Assembly: GCF_015074785.1 (NCBI RefSeq)
Contig: NZ_CP042465.1
Location: 1-64,000, forward strand
Source of the DNA: Segatella copri
GTDB taxonomy: Bacteria > Bacteroidota > Bacteroidia > Bacteroidales > Bacteroidaceae
Direction: 5' to 3'
Length of the DNA: 64,000 nucleotides
Shown: piece after piece, positions 58,074 through 64,000 of the stretch
How positions within the stretch are numbered: the first letter of the stretch is position 1
How the letters are laid out: each line of letters starts with the position of its first letter
Program-made: the position numbers and the translations under genes
Notes under the pieces: generated by a model
Database searches by the model: none
The model's input: the letters and a program-made list of their open reading frames with translations, nothing else
Told to the model about the DNA's origin: nothing

Positions 58074-59174
58074 ATGCTAGTAAAATTTGCCGTAACGAAC
58101 TATAGAGGATTTGCCAATCGTATAGAATGGGATTTGTCGAAACCAAGTAACTATTCCTTCAATACTTTTGCCATTAAAGATGGTATCATCAAGAATGGCA
58201 TCGTATATGGACCTAATGGTTCTGGCAAGTCGAACTTTGCAATGGCCATCTTCGACATTACCAATCATCTTTCACAGAAGTGGAAGAAGGTGAACTATTA
58301 TGATAACTTTACATATACGGGAAAGTTGAACTTCCCCGTAAAATTTGAATATACATTCAAGTTTAGAGATAATACGTTACTATATACATATAGCAAATCA
58401 CCTGATGGAAAACTGGAGGAAGAAGAACTTGTTGTGAATAACAAGCTTATTTTCTGCAACAAGAATTCTGTCTTGACATTGGATGATGTTGAATTCCCGA
58501 TGGATTCTGCGGTGAAGGCAAACCTTGCCAATAACGCCAATAATGTATCCATCGTAAACTTTCTGCTTACTTCCTATCCTCTTGCCAAGGAACATTATCT
58601 TCTGAAACTGCAGCAATTCGTAAACTCAATGTTATGGTTCAGAAGTGTTGAAAAAAATGAGTTTATGGGGTTGGCTACTGCTCCGGCAAATCTCGATGAG
58701 TATATCATCAAGAAGAAGCTGACTCGGGACTTTGAGGAATTCATCCATCGGGTAAGCGGACAAAGTTTTGAGTTTCAGGAGCCAAAGGATGATGATAAAG
58801 AGTTGTATTGCGTATTTGGATTAGGTCGCATTCCTTTCGATAAGATTGCATCAACGGGTACTCAATCTCTGATGCTGCTATATTACTGGCTGAAACAGAT
58901 GACAAAAGCATCGTTCGTTTTCATAGATGAATTTGATGCTTTCTATCATTTCAGACTCTCTTATGAGGTTTGCAAAACCCTCTTTTCCCTTCCATGTCAG
59001 GCTTTTACGTCATCACACAACACCTATCTGATGACCAACGACTTGCTTCGTCCAGATTGCAATTTCATCTTGCAAGACAACAAAATCAAGCCGTTGAGCG
59101 ACTGCACTCAAAAAGAGTTGAGATTCGGGCATAATATAGAAAAAATGTTTAGAGGTAACGCATTCGAAGTATGA
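58074..59174 (+). CDS. AAA15/OLD-like ATPase (AbiLi-like)
   Basis: 366 residues from ATG 58074. LVKFAVTNYRGFANRIEWDL, then NGIVYGPNGSGKSNFAMAIF (Walker A), FDKIASTGTQSLMLLYYWLK (signature-like), FVFIDEFDAFYHFRLSYEV (Walker B) and AFTSSHNTYLMTNDLLRPDC (H-loop/switch) form an ABC-like ATP-binding protein of the AAA15/AAA21 type. Such ATPases normally work with a RloB/TOPRIM-type partner. Behind the gene there is only a short stump, 59181-59279 (QVEQYVNTEDCKVAVLNAFP, IFLFDYFK), not resembling RloB. It may function alone as in some abortive infection systems. Confidence 0.82.
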   Translation: MLVKFAVTNYRGFANRIEWDLSKPSNYSFNTFAIKDGIIKNGIVYGPNGSGKSNFAMAIFDITNHLSQKWKKVNYYDNFTYTGKLNFPVKFEYTFKFRDNTLLYTYSKSPDGKLEEEELVVNNKLIFCNKNSVLTLDDVEFPMDSAVKANLANNANNVSIVNFLLTSYPLAKEHYLLKLQQFVNSMLWFRSVEKNEFMGLATAPANLDEYIIKKKLTRDFEEFIHRVSGQSFEFQEPKDDDKELYCVFGLGRIPFDKIASTGTQSLMLLYYWLKQMTKASFVFIDEFDAFYHFRLSYEVCKTLFSLPCQAFTSSHNTYLMTNDLLRPDCNFILQDNKIKPLSDCTQKELRFGHNIEKMFRGNAFEV

Positions 59175-59458
59175 TACTATTTATTCAACTCACAAGTAGA
59201 ACAGTATGTGAATACCGAAGATTGCAAAGTAGCTGTACTCAATGCTTTCCCAATTTTTCTGTTTGACTATTTCAAATAATATTTTAAGAGAAGGTTATCA
59301 TACGAGGACATTCTATTAAGCAACAAATTTGGACTATCTAAAATTATATTTGCACAAATATGCGTAAGGGCAATAGGTTTAAGAGTGGCTAAGCTCATAT
59401 TGACATTATTACTGACAGCAAGGTTGCTTTAATTCATCTAATTATTCGTTTAAAAAAA

Positions 59459-59490
59459 GGGCTAGCCCCATAATCAGGACTAGCCCCCAG
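59459..59490. terminator. Bidirectional terminator
   Basis: GGGCTAG (59459-59465) pairs with CTAGCCC (59480-59486); an A7 run lies before it and CCAGTTTT after it, so it can end transcription in both directions: the ATPase unit from the left and the hsp20 gene from the right. The 59175-59458 spacer holds only the ORF stump mentioned above. Confidence 0.75.
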
Positions 59491-59552
59491 TTTTAATTAT
59501 TTTCTCGATGCAATGAATGTATCTTGAAAGCTGCATAGCACTTCAAGAAAGA

Positions 59553-59996
59553 TTACTTAACCTCAATGTGCTTAACATCGTCTTTCTTCTCCTCCTTGGC
59601 TATCTTAGGAATCTCAATCTTCAAGACACCGTCACTGACCTCAGCGGAAATCTTCTCCTGATCAGCATCCTCTGGCAAAGCATAACTCTGAGAGTAGCTG
59701 CTGTAAGAGAACTCACGACGCAAGTAATGCTCTTCCTTCTTCTCCTCCTTCTTCTCATCCTTGTTCTCGATGGATACATTCAGATAGCCATCCTTATCGA
59801 TGTTCATCTTGACCATATCTTTCTTCAAACCAGGAGCTGCAACCTCCATCGTATAAGCTGTAGCACTTTCCTTGACGTTGACTGCAGGAGCTGTTGCGTT
59901 CATGTGTGGCATCAAGCCTGTATCAAAGAAGTTGTCATTAAACCAACTGTTCAACCAATTTGAAACACTGTTATTTCTACGAGCTAACAACATCAT
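59553..59996 (-). CDS. Small heat-shock protein (Hsp20/alpha-crystallin)
   Basis: 147 residues. VSNWLNSWFNDNFFDTGLMP, then an alpha-crystallin domain: ATAYTMEVAAPGLKKDMVKM, NIDKDGYLNVSIENKDEKKE, REFSYSSYSQSYALPEDADQ, ISAEVSDGVLKIEIPK. AGVLxI is represented by DGVLKIEI. An ATP-independent holdase chaperone. A perfect AGGAGG ribosome-binding site precedes two neighbouring ATGs (59996 and 59993). Upstream (about 205 bp) lies a sigma-54-type promoter. Confidence 0.93.
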   Translation of the reverse strand: MMLLARRNNSVSNWLNSWFNDNFFDTGLMPHMNATAPAVNVKESATAYTMEVAAPGLKKDMVKMNIDKDGYLNVSIENKDEKKEEKKEEHYLRREFSYSSYSQSYALPEDADQEKISAEVSDGVLKIEIPKIAKEEKKDDVKHIEVK

Positions 59997-60200
59997 GTAA
60001 AACCTCCTAATTCTATTTTTCTCGTCCTCTCTTCGCCTTCCGGCTCAGTCGGGATTTCTCATTGTTTTTAATTTATCCTTTTTAATAACGATTGCTTCGG
60101 CTTACGAGACTCAAGGATTTCTAGAAACCCTCAACTGTCATTACTTAGGGTTCTTGTCGTTCCCCTTGCCCTTTCGGCTTCGGCTTTCACTCTATGTAGG

Positions 60201-60217
60201 AGCAAGTTACGTGCCAA
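60201..60217 (-). promoter_or_regulatory. Sigma-54-type promoter of hsp20
   Basis: The minus strand reads TTGGCACGTAACTTGCT, which matches the sigma-54 (RpoN) consensus YTGGCACG-N4-TTGCW at essentially all fixed positions, including GG (-24) and GC (-12). Transcription would begin about 12 bp further, leaving a ~190-nt leader with a GGATTTCTAG/CTAGAAACC-type stem. Such leaders and RpoN control fit a stress gene, but no enhancer site was identified. Confidence 0.65.
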
Positions 60218-60329
60218 CCCGGTTTGTAGATTTGGAGTAAACAGTTTTTGCCAATTTTGACTAAATATTCTGCAAAATTGACAACAATGGATAATTAATT
60301 TAAACTTTGCTGCTAAAACTTCATGCTTT

Positions 60330-60809
60330 TTAAACCTGTTTTTCAATCCATGCCATCAGTACTGCTACAGCATACTGCTGTTCTTCTCCTGTCAGCTGTC
60401 TTCCGGCAGGTATATGATGCCATTTGAAGAAACAACCACGGCAACAGCAGCCTGTAGCATGCTGGGCAATGAATACAGGATGCCCTCTCATCGGTGTCTG
60501 CTTGCCGTCATTGGGAATCACGGCAGGAGCAAGGCGTTTGGCAACGAAATCCTCCGCATGCTTACGGATGGTAGCCAAACCCTTTTCTGCAATATATTCC
60601 TTATCCTTCTTCGAGAGATGGAATCGGCTGCGAAAAGCTGATTGGGAAAGTCTTTCAAACAAATCAGTCAAGTCATACTCTTTGTCTGGAGAAGTATCGC
60701 TTTCCATGTCTTCTGAAGAGATAGAGTCTTTCTGATGATCCTCTTCCTCCTCAGGAAACAAATTGAGTTCTACATATTTTGCTTGGTTAACTTTTGATTC
60801 TTTTTTCAT
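60330..60809 (-). CDS. DUF4186 protein
   Basis: 159 residues. After an acidic start (ELNLFPEEEEDHQKDS), LFERLSQSAFRSRFHLSKKD, LAPAVIPNDGKQTPMRGHPV, FIAQHATGCCCRGCFFKWHH, IPAGRQLT is the DUF4186 signature with a Cys-Cys-Cys-x-x-Cys cluster, probably metal-binding. Function is unknown. A promoter-like TTAACTTTG (minus strand, around 60938-60946) lies upstream. The leader is very AT-rich. Confidence 0.88.
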   Translation of the reverse strand: MKKESKVNQAKYVELNLFPEEEEDHQKDSISSEDMESDTSPDKEYDLTDLFERLSQSAFRSRFHLSKKDKEYIAEKGLATIRKHAEDFVAKRLAPAVIPNDGKQTPMRGHPVFIAQHATGCCCRGCFFKWHHIPAGRQLTGEEQQYAVAVLMAWIEKQV

Positions 60810-61080
60810 TTCTATTAGCCTCCTATATCTATGAATCTCCTATTAATATTAATGGATATCAGACTCTTACGCTGCAATTTCATTACTTCTTGAATTTTCA
60901 TACCAAGTAGTGTATTATATTGTACTTTTCCTGCAAAGTTAACAAAAAAATCTAGATTACGTAAGAAAAGGTGTAATATATTGTTCTTTTTATAAAAGAT
61001 TATAAGTTTCTGAGATTTTTCTTGGTTTTTTGCCTTTGAATATTGTTTTTTTCTTAACTTTGCATGCACAATTCATTATA

Positions 61081-61178
61081 GAATAGCAGTTTATAGTTTA
61101 CAGTTAATAGTTTATAGTTTACGGTTGATTTCGTGGTTATTTGCTGATAACTTGCAGATTTCTTGTTAATTGCTTGGT
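61081..61178 (+). repeat. Repeat family G, copy 1 (promoter leader)
   Basis: GAATAGCAGTTTATAGTTTA, CAGTTAATAGTTTATAGTTT, AC ... GATTTCGTGGTTATTTG ... TTGGTGGTTTCG is repeated at 62405-62502 in front of the next TA pair. It carries internal TTATAGTTTAC tandem words and the -33 box of the promoter, so promoter and leader were duplicated together. Confidence 0.8.
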
Positions 61179-61204
61179 GGTTTCGAGAAAAAAGCGTAAC
61201 TTTG
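61174..61204 (+). promoter_or_regulatory. Promoter of the TTGGTRGTTTC type for the PIN pair
   Basis: TTG at 61174-61176 in CTTGGTGGTTTCGAGAAAAA, a 20-bp spacer, TAACTTTG at 61197-61204; the antitoxin ATG is at 61233. Confidence 0.8.
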
Positions 61205-61232
61205 CGGTTAGATATTAATAAAATGAATTATT

Positions 61233-61466
61233 ATGGCACAGATAGCAACAATGAATCAAGCTCAATTGCAAATCCTCGATATGCTGTCATTTATCAAGAC
61301 TCCTGAGGCTTTGCGAGATTTGAATAAGGTAATCTCCGATTATTTTGTTCAGATGGCTGATGCTGAATTAGATAGGATGTGGAATGAAGGAACCCTGAAT
61401 GAAGAACGTATCGAGAGTTTCCGGCATCTCCATGAACGTACTCCGTACAATAAACCAATATTATAA
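61233..61466 (+). CDS. Antitoxin partner of the PIN toxin
   Basis: 77 residues: MAQIATMNQAQLQILDMLSF, then IKTPEALRDLNKVISDYFVQ, MADAELDRMWNEGTLNEERI. A helical small protein, present in Bacteroidales as the first gene before PIN-domain toxins (family unnamed to me). Eleven bases separate it from the toxin. The call as antitoxin is by position and size. Confidence 0.65.
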   Translation: MAQIATMNQAQLQILDMLSFIKTPEALRDLNKVISDYFVQMADAELDRMWNEGTLNEERIESFRHLHERTPYNKPIL

Positions 61467-61476
61467 TCTTTAGGTT

Positions 61477-61890
61477 ATGAATATTGTATTGGATACAAAT
61501 AGTTTGATTATGTCAATCGCCCCTAGAAGTCCGTATCGTAAGGTGTGGAATGCTTTTCTTAGTGGCGATTATAACCTTTGTGTGTCCAATGAAATAATAG
61601 AGGAGTATTCAGAGGTTTTATCTCGTAATATATCTCCTCAAGTTTCTGAGGCCATCGTTTATGCTATATTGACTAGACCCAATGTAATTCGCAAAGATCC
61701 TCATTATACTTTTGCTTTAATTGAGGCAGATAAAGATGACAATAAGTTTGTAGATTGTGCCATTGCTGCAAATGCAAAGTGTATTGTTACAGAAGACAAG
61801 CACTTTAAGGTCCTGGAAAATATTCCTTTTCCTAAAGTGGAGGTTATAGGTATAGAGGATTTTAAATGTTATTTGGATAAGTGGATATAG
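61477..61890 (+). CDS. PIN-domain toxin
   Basis: 137 residues. MNIVLDTNSLIMSIAPRSPY (first acidic residue D6), CVSNEIIEEYSEVLSR (Glu), KDDNKFVDCAIAANAKCIVT, EDKHF (D-x-K-F-xDCA-AA and TED, conserved acids) form the PIN ribonuclease active site. This is the 'putative toxin-antitoxin system toxin component, PIN family' type with a short C-terminus. It would cut RNA. Confidence 0.88.
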   Translation: MNIVLDTNSLIMSIAPRSPYRKVWNAFLSGDYNLCVSNEIIEEYSEVLSRNISPQVSEAIVYAILTRPNVIRKDPHYTFALIEADKDDNKFVDCAIAANAKCIVTEDKHFKVLENIPFPKVEVIGIEDFKCYLDKWI

Positions 61891-62048
61891 GTTTATGTAC
61901 TGGTTTTGGTATATCACCATTACAGCGTAAGGTGCTAGATAAAAATCCTGAGCGTTGGCTTTGTTATGTGTTGAAGCACATAGATTCTACGCCTGAGGAT
62001 AAGTATTATACTCTTCTTCCTGAGTTCTGGGAAGATGAGGAACAATAA
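61890..62048 (+). pseudogene. IS66 transposase 3' stump
   Basis: FGISPLQRKVLDKNPERWLC, YVLKHIDSTPEDKYYTLLPE, FWEDEEQ, then a stop at 62046-62048. The DPxxWLxxVLxxI...LLPxxW layout is that of the IS66_C domain. The rest of the element is absent. It touches the stop codon of the PIN gene. Confidence 0.5.
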
Positions 62049-62260
62049 AAATGAATTTAATTTATGGGGTGATTGGAACGTATGCACTTTCGAATTGCTC
62101 TGGCTCTTCTTTGGCAAAGAAGTAGTTTTTTCGAAAACCTACCCGTCCTTCCTTACCCTTAAGGAAGGCTCCACCTCTCATCTCGGTCTTCTTCAATGGT
62201 CTTTACACCCCCTTCGGTTCCCCCGTTAGCGGGGGACAGAAACCTCAGGGAAGAAGAGGG

Positions 62261-62401
62261 AAACCGCCCTACTCGGTGCTCAGAACCGCTACGCTCTAAG
62301 GTTGGCGGACCATCAAAGGTCTTCGCCATGTTGTGCGGGATGGGACCGCCTTATTACAACTTGCTTCTGGTCTGCGCCATGTTGTGCGGGATGGGACCGC
62401 C
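62261..62401 (-). repeat. Dispersed repeats A (copy 8, reversed) with partial second unit
   Basis: AAACCGCCCTACTCGGTGCT, CAGAACCGCTACGCTCTAAG, ... GGGACCGCC (62350), then a partial repeat GCCATGTTGTGCGGGATGGG, ACCGCC (62376-62401). A GAGGTGGAGCC-type tail is at 62150-62180 in reverse. Repeat family G copy 2 starts four bases later. Confidence 0.85.
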
Positions 62402-62404
62402 TGG

Positions 62405-62502
62405 GAATAGCAGTTTATAGTTTACAGTTAATAGTTTATAGTTTACGATTGATTTCGTGGTTATTTGATGATAAGTTGCAGATTTCTTGTGATTTTCTTG
62501 GT
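62405..62502 (+). repeat. Repeat family G, copy 2 (promoter leader)
   Basis: Near-identical to 61081-61178 (GAATAGCAGTTTATAGTTTA, CAGTTAATAGTTTATAGTTT, ACGATTGATTTCGTGG). It diverges around the last 25 bases (GTGATTTTCTTGGTGGTTTC). Confidence 0.8.
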
Positions 62503-62528
62503 GGTTTCGAAGAATATGTGTAATTTTG
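62498..62528 (+). promoter_or_regulatory. Promoter of the TTGGTRGTTTC type for the GNAT pair
   Basis: TTG at 62498-62500 in CTTGGTGGTTTCGAAGAATA, a 20-bp spacer, TAATTTTG at 62521-62528; the antitoxin ATG is at 62561, preceded by AAGGAGA. Confidence 0.8.
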
Positions 62529-62560
62529 CGACATTATTAAACGTTTAAAAGGAGAAGATT

Positions 62561-62755
62561 ATGGCATTAGAGATAAGAAGCATTCCTGTTTTGACAGGTG
62601 AGACCGCTGAACGATTTGTTCGTGAGGCAGAGGAGAATGAGCGCAATCCACAAAGAAAGGCATTGCGAATGTCATTTGATGACGTTGAGAAGATTTTGAT
62701 TCGTTCAACTGCTAATTTGAAAGCGCATGGAGGAAAGAGTCCTTTTGCAAAGTAA
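62561..62755 (+). CDS. Antitoxin partner of the GNAT toxin
   Basis: 64 residues: MALEIRSIPVLTGETAERFV, REAEENERNPQRKALRMSFD, DVEKILIRSTANLKAH. A small protein with a beta strand and helices as in non-RHH antitoxins of GNAT toxins in Bacteroidales. It overlaps the toxin start by 29 bases. The call rests on size, overlap and partner. Confidence 0.65.
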   Translation: MALEIRSIPVLTGETAERFVREAEENERNPQRKALRMSFDDVEKILIRSTANLKAHGGKSPFAK

Positions 62756-63332
62756 TTGCTCTCTTTATCGAGTTACGACAAAAGAGGAGCTTGATACTTT
62801 TAGCTGTGGCGATAAAGACCTTGATGACTTCTTTCATCGAGAGGCTTGTCTCTATGATGGGCAATTATTAGGGAAGACATATTTCTTTGCAACTGAAAGA
62901 AGTGGTAAGGATGAAATAGTCTGTGCCTTTACATTAGCTAACGACAGTATCAAGGCAGCTTTAATTCCAAATGCTTCAAGAAATCGAATACAGAGGAAAA
63001 TTCCTAATTCTAAAAGAACAAGGAGTTATCCTGCAGTATTGATTGGAAGACTTGGAGTAGCCAAGGATTTTCAAAGTACTCATGATGGTATTGGATCACA
63101 AGCGATAGACTATATCATATCTTGGTTTTTGTTACCAGACAATAAGACTGGTTGCCGTTTCATTGTTGTTGATGCTTATAATAAGGAAAATGTGCTTCAT
63201 TTTTATGAAAAGAATGGCTTCAAATTCTTGTACTCTACTGAGAGTTTGGAGAAAGAGGCAAATCATATTCCTGAAGATGAACACTTAGAGTCAAGGATGA
63301 TGTATCTTGATTTGTTGGGATATATAAGATAA
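62727..63332 (+). CDS. GNAT-family acetyltransferase toxin
   Basis: 201 residues. TKEELDTFSCGDKDLDDFFH at the N-terminus (C-G-D-x-DLDDFF is typical of TacT/AtaT relatives), PAVLIGRLGVAKDFQSTHDG, IGSQAIDYII (acetyl-CoA binding Q/R-x-x-G-x-G/A), FIVVDAYNKENVLHFYEKNG, FKFL (C-terminal GNAT motif). Such toxins acetylate the amino group of charged tRNA and stop translation. A bidirectional terminator follows. Confidence 0.88.
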   Translation: MEERVLLQSNCSLYRVTTKEELDTFSCGDKDLDDFFHREACLYDGQLLGKTYFFATERSGKDEIVCAFTLANDSIKAALIPNASRNRIQRKIPNSKRTRSYPAVLIGRLGVAKDFQSTHDGIGSQAIDYIISWFLLPDNKTGCRFIVVDAYNKENVLHFYEKNGFKFLYSTESLEKEANHIPEDEHLESRMMYLDLLGYIR

Positions 63333-63368
63333 TAAATCCTAATGTAAGTGAGAACTCTATCTTCGAGG

Positions 63369-63410
63369 AAAAAGCGTGCAAGCCACATCATAGTCGCCTG
63401 CACGCTTTTT
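63369..63410. terminator. Bidirectional terminator
   Basis: AAAAAGCGTGCA (63369-63380) and TGCACGCTTTTT (63399-63410) are exact complements around an 18-base loop, with T/A tracts on both sides. It separates the GNAT toxin from the convergent PDDEXK gene. Confidence 0.85.
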
Positions 63411-63421
63411 GTTTTTGTCAT

Positions 63422-64000
63422 CTAAATTTCTGATGATTTCCAATCGAACACGATGGTGTTGTCTTCTTTGATATTGAAGCTCATACCTACCTTGATAATT
63501 TCCTTGCCGCTCATGGCAAAGGCCTCGGCATAATGCTTGCTTTCTATCTGCTCAAGAGCCTCCTGGGCAGTCTTTCCAAACATCAGCTCCATTACATAGA
63601 TAGTATCGTCCGTCTCCATGGTTATATCAATTCTCCCCTTTGACGTATGTTGCTCCACTATAATCCTGAAATTCGTGAGCAAGGCAAAGTTGATATACAT
63701 CGTTTGCTGGTAATGCCCTTCGTAATGGGTGTTGTTGCAATAAGGCACAGTCTCCCAAAACGATTTCAGCAACTGTAATGCTTCGTCTATCTTGCGCTGT
63801 TTAATAAGCACCGACATCTTGGCGATGGTGGTATTGCACATTGCAGTCTTTGAGGTCAGATAATGAGGCAACAAACTTCTGTACAATCCAACTCTTATTT
63901 CCTTGTTAGGAATGGCTAGGGTATAGAGCTCCGTTTCTTCATCATAATCCTTGATGGTGATGTAGCCACTCTGATAGAGCAGCGGCATGATGGTGGTCAT
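63422..64000 (-). CDS. PD-(D/E)XK nuclease-like C-terminal part (AAA-ATPase/PDDEXK_9 protein), cut by the window edge
   Basis: 192 residues are visible and the 5' part lies beyond 64000. MPLLYQSGYITIKDYDEETE, LYTLAIPNKEIRVGLYRSLL is the linker typical of the large AAA-ATPase-like/PDDEXK_9 (DUF1703) family of Bacteroidales. HYQQTMYINFALLTNF, GRIDITMETDDTIYVMELMF, GKTAQEALEQIESKHYAEAF is the nuclease domain (G-R-x-D, then V-MELMF with the usual K replaced, A-L-x-QI-x-x-Y). These multicopy proteins are thought to be mobile or defence nucleases. Confidence 0.8.
   Translation of the reverse strand: MTTIMPLLYQSGYITIKDYDEETELYTLAIPNKEIRVGLYRSLLPHYLTSKTAMCNTTIAKMSVLIKQRKIDEALQLLKSFWETVPYCNNTHYEGHYQQTMYINFALLTNFRIIVEQHTSKGRIDITMETDDTIYVMELMFGKTAQEALEQIESKHYAEAFAMSGKEIIKVGMSFNIKEDNTIVFDWKSSEI

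Noticed and set aside
60131..60346. 71-aa minus-strand frame between hsp20 and DUF4186
   Set aside because: It covers the hsp20 leader with the sigma-54 site, lacks a ribosome-binding site and has no recognisable domain.

Overview
The window looks like accessory chromosome from a gut or oral Bacteroidales bacterium, most likely the Prevotella/Segatella group. There is no rRNA or housekeeping marker, so the genus is an inference. The signs are Bacteroidota-type promoters (TTG, 20 bp spacer, TAnnTTTG, e.g. 178-208, 13450-13480, 20185-20215), the amidase / 'smalltalk' / HU-like triplet next to an UpxY-type NusG antiterminator and a capsule operon, and moderate-to-low GC with Bacteroidales IS types (ISL3, IS1380, IS4, plus IS66 and IS1182 remnants).

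Layout. (1) 0-12.7 kb is a defence island riddled with IS. It holds a decayed small operon, then a retron (frameshifted phosphoribosyltransferase-like effector, intact winged-helix protein, a foldable msr-msd RNA at 2280-2484, intact reverse transcriptase). Next come a DUF4145 gene split by an ISL3 element, IS66/RhuM debris, a nucleotidyltransferase and a DUF262 protein separated by an IS1380 element with a 5-bp target duplication, an IS4 element, and an AbiH gene. (2) 12.7-23.5 kb is dominated by dispersed intergenic repeats and small two-gene or single-gene modules: a YafQ-type toxin-antitoxin pair, a Panacea-type pair, the amidase/smalltalk/HU triplet, two small proteins sharing an FNI-GGNN motif around a striking array of five 16-bp palindromes, and an UpxY-like regulator whose 413-bp leader is duplicated 5.4 kb upstream. 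(3) 23.5-27.9 kb is a compact four-gene cassette: C5 cytosine methyltransferase, a protein with two GHKL ATPase modules, a receiver-domain protein, and a small protein with a caspase/CHAT-like His-Cys arrangement. It is the best candidate here for an undescribed conflict system. (4) 28-30 kb holds a small P-loop protein, an HNH nuclease and an IS1182 remnant.

(5) 30.3-49.6 kb is a capsule/exopolysaccharide operon of about 20 mostly overlapping genes on the + strand: rfbA, rfbC, pyruvyltransferase, flippase, several glycosyltransferases, polymerase, acetyltransferase, and a nucleotidyltransferase/HAD/kinase module. A TIR-NTPase-TPR protein is embedded near its end, followed by a nucleotide-sugar epimerase and the 3' stump of rfbB. 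A 3' stump of a second rfbC lies at 18.1 kb, so capsule loci have been exchanged here. (6) 49.9-51.5 kb is another IS4-family element. (7) 51.7-64 kb is a mixed region: Sel1-repeat protein, thiM, an orphan HipB-like regulator with a hipA stump, an AbiEi/AbiEii pair, a nitroreductase, an AAA15-type ATPase, a small heat-shock protein with a near-perfect sigma-54 site upstream, DUF4186, a PIN-domain pair, a GNAT toxin pair, and the C-terminal part of a PD-(D/E)XK protein at the right edge.

How it works together (inference): most genes outside the capsule operon are immunity or toxin-antitoxin modules. Many share one promoter architecture (TTGGTRGTTTC around -33, 20 bp, TAnnTTTGC), which suggests that promoter and cargo travel as cassettes between the dispersed repeats. 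Several systems are visibly broken by IS insertion or single-base frameshifts. Some frameshifts lie in homopolymers, so assembly error must be excluded before calling them dead.
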